NCBI GenBank assembly: GCA_038501625.1
Contig: JAZAYU010001065.1
Location: 1 to 64,000, forward strand
Source: Corbicula japonica
Lineage: Eukaryota; Mollusca; Bivalvia; Venerida; Cyrenidae
Length of the DNA: 64,000 bases
Direction of reading: 5' to 3'
How positions within the stretch are numbered: position 1 is the stretch's first letter; every line of letters starts with the position of its first letter. Positions 58,640 through 64,000 of the stretch are shown piece after piece. Below the pieces are notes generated by a model. It searched no databases. It saw only the letters and a list, made by a program, of their open reading frames with translations, and was not told the origin of the DNA. The translations under genes and the position numbers were made by a program.

Positions 58640-60208
58640 ATGGCTTCCAAACAAATAAGTATCAACTGCAATCAAATTCTGAATAAATATGGTTACAATA
58701 AAATAATGGCAGAGAGAAGAATTGAACACAATACAAAAATATCACAGCTTATGACAATGATGACTCATCACAGTTTGGGCCATGACAAAGTTGACAAAGT
58801 TCTGGTAGGCAGTCGACGTGAAGGAATATCCTTGTTTGGTGAAAGCGACACTGATGTCATGTTCATTTTAAATGAGTTTTTGGTAAGAGAAAGATCCAGA
58901 CCAAGCAAAGCTTTTAAAAAACGAGAAATGCAAATTACAGAGCCAGTTGATATAATGATTGGTGCAACTAACAACATACAAGATGCTGTTCCTACTGAAC
59001 CAACAATTGTATTAGTTATGGACAAAAATGGGACCCCACCTGGTTACACACTTTTACGTGCTACTCAAATTATCAATAATGAATTCACAAGCAATTGTAT
59101 GGAAAGAAAACAAAAAAGATTGTTCCTGTCTAGCCGCGACTTTCTTATTGCAAACAAACACAAGTTCCGATTGTATGAGGGCTGGGCGAAGAACTCAGTA
59201 CAATATGCTGAACAAAAAGGCCCATCTCTGCCTGAAACTATGTCCTCAGATGACACGTACCTGAAAATCCTCGACGCCCTAACCGGCAGACCGCCTGTTA
59301 ACATTGAAAAGGATTGTGTAATTGCACTTCCCTGCCGCTGTCCATCTCTTTTAAGTGATTGGCAATACCGAAACAGATCTCGTCACTGGCCGTCAGCAGA
59401 GATGATCAAAAAAGTTATTGAACTCCCTGTTCACGTCGTACCGGTTGGTCTAAAAGACAGCAGAAATGAACGCTTACAATGGAGAATCAGCTTTACCTTT
59501 GCTGAAATATATCTTGTTCAAAACTTAAATGACATTCAAATGAAGATCTTGATTTTGCTGCGATCGATTGCTAAAGAGAAGTTAAAGCCGATCAGTAATA
59601 AAATATCTTCGTATGTAATTAAAAATATACTGTTTTGGCTTTTCACCGAGTCTCCTACCTTGGAAGCATTCACATCTAAGAATTTGCTTGAACGTGCAAA
59701 TGAAGGGTTGTCACGTTTACGCAATTGTATTAGTAGAAAACAGCTTCCGTGTTATATGTTTCCGCAAAGAAACCTACTCAGCAGATTAAACAAAACTGAA
59801 GTAAAACAACTAGTCACAACACTAAATGAAGTCATACAAAATGATATTGCAGTATGCAATGCTACCCTTAACGAAATCATGAAGAAAAATGGAATAGAGA
59901 GACTAGTACAACTGGATAGAGTATGCCTGGAACTTAACAGAGATATGACAACGCAAGAGATGTTTGATATTGCACATGACTGTAGTAAATGTACTACAAG
60001 CTTTAGGCTACATATTAACTATGCCTACCGAATTTTACAAGCATACCGCCAGAAAAATGAAATGTCAAAATTGCTGCACTGTGTTAGGACAAATGTCTCT
60101 AAGGAGAGTCAATTGACTGATCTGAAAGCATTATGTCGGGATGTTAAGACAATTACAGATCCGAGGTTTTCCCATAATTGCAACGCAAGCCTTTCAGGCG
60201 AAGATTAA
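58640..60208 (+). CDS. cGAS-like / Mab-21-like nucleotidyltransferase, copy 4 (intact)
   Basis: 522 aa in a single coding exon, start AAAATGGCT as in the paralogues. N-terminal helix, then the nucleotidyltransferase motif GSRREGISLFGESDTDVM at 57-74, with D70 and D72 as metal ligands. The third acid candidate is D225 in KDCVIALPC, followed by the W-rich segment to W250. The Mab-21 core LQWRISFTFAE lies at 279-289, with SYVIKNILFWL at 324-334. A helical C-terminal region follows, with no membrane segment. The zinc-thumb H-C-C-C pattern of vertebrate cGAS is not seen. Related invertebrate receptors bind nucleic acid and make cyclic dinucleotides to activate STING; ligand and product here are unknown. 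Probably cytosolic. AATAAA lies at 60,340. It is the only undamaged copy here. Confidence 0.9.
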   Translation: MASKQISINCNQILNKYGYNKIMAERRIEHNTKISQLMTMMTHHSLGHDKVDKVLVGSRREGISLFGESDTDVMFILNEFLVRERSRPSKAFKKREMQITEPVDIMIGATNNIQDAVPTEPTIVLVMDKNGTPPGYTLLRATQIINNEFTSNCMERKQKRLFLSSRDFLIANKHKFRLYEGWAKNSVQYAEQKGPSLPETMSSDDTYLKILDALTGRPPVNIEKDCVIALPCRCPSLLSDWQYRNRSRHWPSAEMIKKVIELPVHVVPVGLKDSRNERLQWRISFTFAEIYLVQNLNDIQMKILILLRSIAKEKLKPISNKISSYVIKNILFWLFTESPTLEAFTSKNLLERANEGLSRLRNCISRKQLPCYMFPQRNLLSRLNKTEVKQLVTTLNEVIQNDIAVCNATLNEIMKKNGIERLVQLDRVCLELNRDMTTQEMFDIAHDCSKCTTSFRLHINYAYRILQAYRQKNEMSKLLHCVRTNVSKESQLTDLKALCRDVKTITDPRFSHNCNASLSGED

Positions 60209-60454
60209 ATAACAATTTTTATTTTTATAGTATTTATATTTATATCAAAACTGATAGAATATTTCATATATCGTTAAACATTGTTAGATGAATCAGAAAA
60301 AGTATTTTAAGGTAAGCTGAAATGCCATAAGTGTTCGACAATAAAGAGCTTGACTGTATCCAACAGACAGGCTATGTACAAAGACTGTAACACAAAATCA
60401 TGACGACCCCACGTTTGCGATTTTTAACAATGTTAACACTTTTCTACAAATATT
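60209..60454 (+). other. 3' flank of cGLR copy 4
   Basis: Contains the AATAAA signal at 60,340-60,345. Confidence 0.5.
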
Positions 60455-60623
60455 TACAGTCTAACCTGTTTACAAAGACCACTCAGGAAAAAACCCGAAT
60501 GTGGTCTTTAAAGGTTGGTGGTCTTTGTTCAAATGTAAAATTGTTCTTTAAATCAGTCAGTGGGACAAATAAAGCGTGTTCTTTTTCTTTACAGGTAGTC
60601 TTTATCACAGGTTTGACTGTATT
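60455..60623. mobile_element. Small MITE related to family B ends
   Basis: TACAGTCTAACCTGTTTACAAAGACC and inverse GGTAGTCTTTATCACAGGTTTGACTGTA. The ACAGTCAAACCTGT ends resemble family B, but the interior (TGGTCTTTAAAGG) differs. Confidence 0.65.
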
Positions 60624-62440
60624 AATCAATTACTAGATCAAACACTGATGTGTATTACATAAACATAGTCAATGTTATTTACATGCTTCTGGCGTTTCCT
60701 AGTAGTAAATGGTTTTAATTATTTTATTTAACTTTAATTCGCATTAATACAGTCTTCTTGATCCGCTTTTATATCAATTTTCGAGTAAACATAATCATTA
60801 TTGACACCATCCAAATAAAAAATTCAAAAATATCCTATTACATTTGACTCGAACCCTCCCAAAATGTAAATAGGATGTAAGAAGAATATCATTAAGGAAA
60901 TGGTGACGTTAGACAGGATAGTTTTAATACGGTATTATTCCTGGGTGTACGTTCAAATATCAACAAAATAAGATGAGTTTGTATTATAGAACCTTGTTGT
61001 TAAAAAGTAAAATATACAAATAATAAGGTGTTTCCGCCTGGGATCAGCCAGTGGCACAACTTTTTCCAGATAAGGGTTTTAACCAGTATCTAGGTTGCAC
61101 CAACCTCACACTTGCCCCAACATTTGTAAGGCTAAAGGATCTTAAATATTGTCGTCAGTAACGTATTGCTCACGATTTATATTGAAGTTTAGTGTTGATT
61201 CCTTTTTTGTGTTTGGCTGCCAGAAGAATTTTAGGGGATCTTTAGATCTAACTATATTCTGTACTTTTTTAACTTTTCTTAACCTATGTAAAATAAACAC
61301 TTAATAATAGCATGGATTTTTGCAAAGTTTTATTGAACTGTATTTCGCCGTTAGTCTTAAGTGGAAAAAGACATATCTTGTCCGATAAATTTATTTCTCA
61401 ACTGTGAATTGTACAGAAATTGCGTAACAGCTAGTCTATGTAATAACAATCAACGCGTGGAAAATATAGCTAACAACAAATTCCCTTATCTTATATAGTT
61501 AATTTGGAAAAATCTTCTTGATTTTAATTTTCTCTTTTTTGAGTTTTTGAAATTAGCAATAAACATTGTTTTAAATGCAAAACCGTTTCAGAACTGGATA
61601 AAACCCTTGAAAGCACATTCCCATAAGATGATCTTGTTTCAAATTAAAATAAAATCTTCCTTATTTGTTCTATTTAATTACATTTTGTTTACATCTGCTT
61701 TGACACACGTATGCACAATCATTTTATCTTTCGATAAAAAATATTTTATTCTAAGTGATACACATCTGCTGGCTTCAGACAAAAAGGACACTGGATCGAC
61801 GAAATCGTAAACAAACACAAAAACTTCCCCAATTTCTTGTGTTTTAACTAGTTAAAACTTTAAGTAATGTTGTCCTATTAGAACAGGCCAATTAAAAAAA
61901 CTAGTTTCACATAATCTAAAATACAGTGATGTTAAACATGAACAAAACGCAATATTTCTTCAGGATTTCATTCGGTAATGCGACTTGTTCCCTTACTGGT
62001 GCATCGTTTCTTAGTGGCATGTTTCCCATCCAAACCAGCAATAAAGACTGTAAACGAGCATCGATCAAACATACATTTATTTATTCTTTACTATTCTAAA
62101 ACGTGGATCAGTACCAGTTTTGAGTTCCGGGCTCAATTACAAACAGGAGCGTTATACATACGTAACTACATACGAGATCGTCCCACAAAGTCAAGCAGGA
62201 TAGTCATAAAGGTAAAATATTAACAAATACGAGGAGCGATTCAGAACTAAAAGAAATATTTACTGTATTGTCATTTTTATAACATAAGTCTACCAATTTA
62301 TTTTCAAATTTCAGAATAATTACCAAAATATTGCTAGCTATTTGCCGGATTAAGATTTTGGCGATCATTTATTGCAGTCGATTGGCGCCTAAAATAATAA
62401 AATTACGCCCAATGAGTTGACTACAGTTTGATAGTGGACC
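60624..62440. other. Intergenic
   Basis: No gene recognised. Open frames at 61,547-61,810 and 61,978-62,223 have no supporting features. Confidence 0.4.
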
Positions 62441-62447
62441 TGGAGAA

Positions 62448-62541
62448 TGATTATATAGGGAAGTCGGTTACGAAATTTAAAAAAGTAGCTAGGGCATAAG
62501 TGAGGCTGTTATATATTGATATTAACATCTAACAAATAAAA
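62448..62541 (+). promoter_or_regulatory. Likely core promoter and 5' leader of the lectin gene
   Basis: GATTATATAGGG at about 62,448-62,460 is TATA-like and would place transcription start near 62,480, giving a leader of about 60 bases. Inference from spacing only. Confidence 0.35.
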
Positions 62542-63285
62542 ATGGGACAATCAGCAAGAATTGTGCAGTTGTCAATGTGGATCTTTCTTATCTGTTCAAC
62601 ACTCGGAAATTCAAATGTTGACAATACTACCTATGATGGAAATGCCGCGAACGGAGAGATGTTGGTCAGCTTGGGAAAACGTATACATAAGCCTTTTCTG
62701 ACGCTGATTGGTATGGCTATCAGGAACCAACACCCGTGCTCAGAATGGGCCCAGTGGACATCTTGTACGGCTCGACTCCCGCGAAACTTTGGTATTAAAA
62801 AACGAACCAGAACATGCAGCACACATAATTCGACTGGGGTAAACGCATTTAGAAAACTTGAAGAAGACTTTAGTGTATGTTTGCCACCAGGGGAAGCAGT
62901 ATGTCCGTCAGATTATAAGTTGACTGCAAATGGCTACTGTTTGAAATTTTATGGCCTAAACACAAATTGGAGCGAATCGGACCAAACTTGTCGATATGAG
63001 GGTGGCAATCTTGTTAACATTGACAGTGATGCAAAGTTCGGTGATGTGAAAAAGATGCTTGAAGGTGTCAGTGGTTGGATCTGGATTGATGGGCGCCGAA
63101 ACGACACAAGCTCACCATGGATGACAAGTCATGGCGAAAAAATTACAAAGTTCTACTGGAAAGCGGGAGAGCCTTCCAATTCACCGGTTCAGTTGTGTCT
63201 TGTGTTGGACCCTGCAACAACCCGTGAATGGCACGATGCTGGGTGCTTTTACACCGCTTCTTTTATTTGCGAAATCATACAGTAA
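62542..63285 (+). CDS. Secreted C-type lectin-like protein with a TSP1-like module
   Basis: 247 aa, single exon, ATG at 62,542 (AAAAATGGGA). Residues 1-22 form a signal peptide with core LSMWIFLICSTLG. Residues 66-113 hold CSEWAQWTSC and RTRTC, a short thrombospondin type 1-like module with a WxxW C-mannosylation motif. A C-type lectin domain follows from C121 to about 244: CPSDY, GYCLKF, WSESDQTC, GGNLVNI, WIWIDGRRN, then C219, C235 and C243. At the calcium site the usual EPN/QPD position reads EPS (210-212) and the WND position reads WHD, so sugar binding may be altered or lost. Bivalves have many such lectins for microbial or particle recognition. AATAAA lies at 63,382. Confidence 0.88.
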   Translation: MGQSARIVQLSMWIFLICSTLGNSNVDNTTYDGNAANGEMLVSLGKRIHKPFLTLIGMAIRNQHPCSEWAQWTSCTARLPRNFGIKKRTRTCSTHNSTGVNAFRKLEEDFSVCLPPGEAVCPSDYKLTANGYCLKFYGLNTNWSESDQTCRYEGGNLVNIDSDAKFGDVKKMLEGVSGWIWIDGRRNDTSSPWMTSHGEKITKFYWKAGEPSNSPVQLCLVLDPATTREWHDAGCFYTASFICEIIQ

Positions 63286-64000
63286 ACAACCAATGTATTG
63301 GCAGATAAGAGAAAATACATGTAACAGTTGTAGTCGTTTTATATAAACATTCTTCACATTTCGCCGTCTCTAAAATGAAAAAATAAAATGAAATAAGTTT
63401 CTTTGTAAAAAGCTTTATTAACGCAGCAAAAGTGCTATGAAATATGAATGGTTGCTAATTCTATTTGGCGTCAAAATAAAACGGACATAATTTTTTTTTT
63501 TTAAAAAAAGGGGGGGGGAGTATTTTTATAACAATAATATATTTTATATACTTGGTCAGTGTTTACTGTATGAATGACAATGCAACTTACTGTCTGACTT
63601 TTTAAAAAATACTACCAGAAATATTTAGTTGTTCGATTTTTATAAGAAACTGCACTAACAACTTTTAGAATGCATTTCACTTGTTCGCTAATTTAGCATG
63701 TCAACGTTCATACGAACTTTCATGGATTAATCGTACACCGCAAACTGCATTTAGCGCCTGTTACCAGTTTCCCTTGTTGAAATGTGGCTAGTAAAATCAG
63801 CTTAATCTTGATTGCAACTGGTAACTTTTTAAAGATGAATCGTGTTGCCAAGATATGAGACGATGCTCAAAAATATTTTTAAAATGGTGGCGGCCATCTT
63901 CTTTACATAACGACTCACATATATTTTTCTTTATTGTTGGTCGCCATCTTGATGATTTAACATTGTTACATGGAAGCTATTACACAACAGTGAAATTTAT
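63286..64000. other. 3' flank of the lectin gene
   Basis: Holds the polyadenylation signal at 63,382-63,387, then AT-rich sequence with a T/A/G homopolymer block near 63,491-63,520. Around 63,880-63,960 there are two ATGGTGGCGGCCATCTT / GGTCGCCATCTTG segments. No gene seen. Confidence 0.5.

Noticed and set aside
58640..60208. Naming copy 4 as cGAS itself
   Set aside because: The zinc-thumb cysteine/histidine pattern of vertebrate cGAS is absent; only the cGAS-like/Mab-21-like level is supported.
63491..63520. T/A/G homopolymer run as a regulatory signal
   Set aside because: Probably simple sequence or assembly noise; no structure around it.

Overview
The window is eukaryotic animal DNA: it is AT-rich, its genes have GT-AG introns, intergenic space is wide, and transposon debris is dense. 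The mix of an expanded Mab-21/cGAS-like nucleotidyltransferase family, tandem-repeat-bearing mobile elements with roughly 160-bp monomers, many small MITE families and a C-type lectin fused to a TSP1-like module suggests a mollusc, most likely a bivalve. That assignment is inference; no species can be named.

Layout. (1) 1-10,500: two decayed copies of one cGAS-like/Mab-21-like (cGLR) gene in head-to-tail order. Copy 1 starts off-window and is split by a tandem-repeat transposon. Copy 2 carries three frameshifts and is split by a 5,078-bp inverted-repeat element flanked by a 4-bp target duplication. (2) 10,800-15,270: a CR1/L2-like LINE lying among MITE sequence. (3) 20,290-22,170: cGLR copy 3, one long frame broken only by an in-frame TAA directly followed by ATG, with a C-terminal tail that looks like membrane segments. 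(4) 25,424-38,000, minus strand: 14 exons of DNA ligase IV, from the catalytic-lysine exon to the C-terminal BRCT. The N-terminal DNA-binding exons were not found, one exon has an in-frame TAG and another a one-base frame shift, and introns are full of MITEs. (5) 42,400-44,500, minus strand: an orphan membrane protein with six 19-residue repeats, and a small orphan ORF downstream. (6) 44,900-52,200: hairpin, DNA transposon remnant and long minisatellite fields. (7) 52,200-57,600: no recognisable gene. (8) 57,750-60,350: cGLR copy 4, the only intact copy (522 aa), with a leader exon and intron shared with copy 2. (9) 62,542-63,285: a secreted C-type lectin-like protein.

Biology. The recurring theme is innate immunity. 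The cGLR copies keep (or once kept) the nucleotidyltransferase GS...DxD motif and the Mab-21 C-terminal core. In animals such proteins sense nucleic acid and make cyclic dinucleotides or related signals. Here one family shows birth, tail diversification and death side by side: an intact soluble form, a membrane-tailed form split by a stop, and two transposon-killed copies. The lectin is another probable secreted recognition molecule. The DNA ligase IV locus looks like an unprocessed, 5'-truncated copy or a badly damaged assembly of the real gene.
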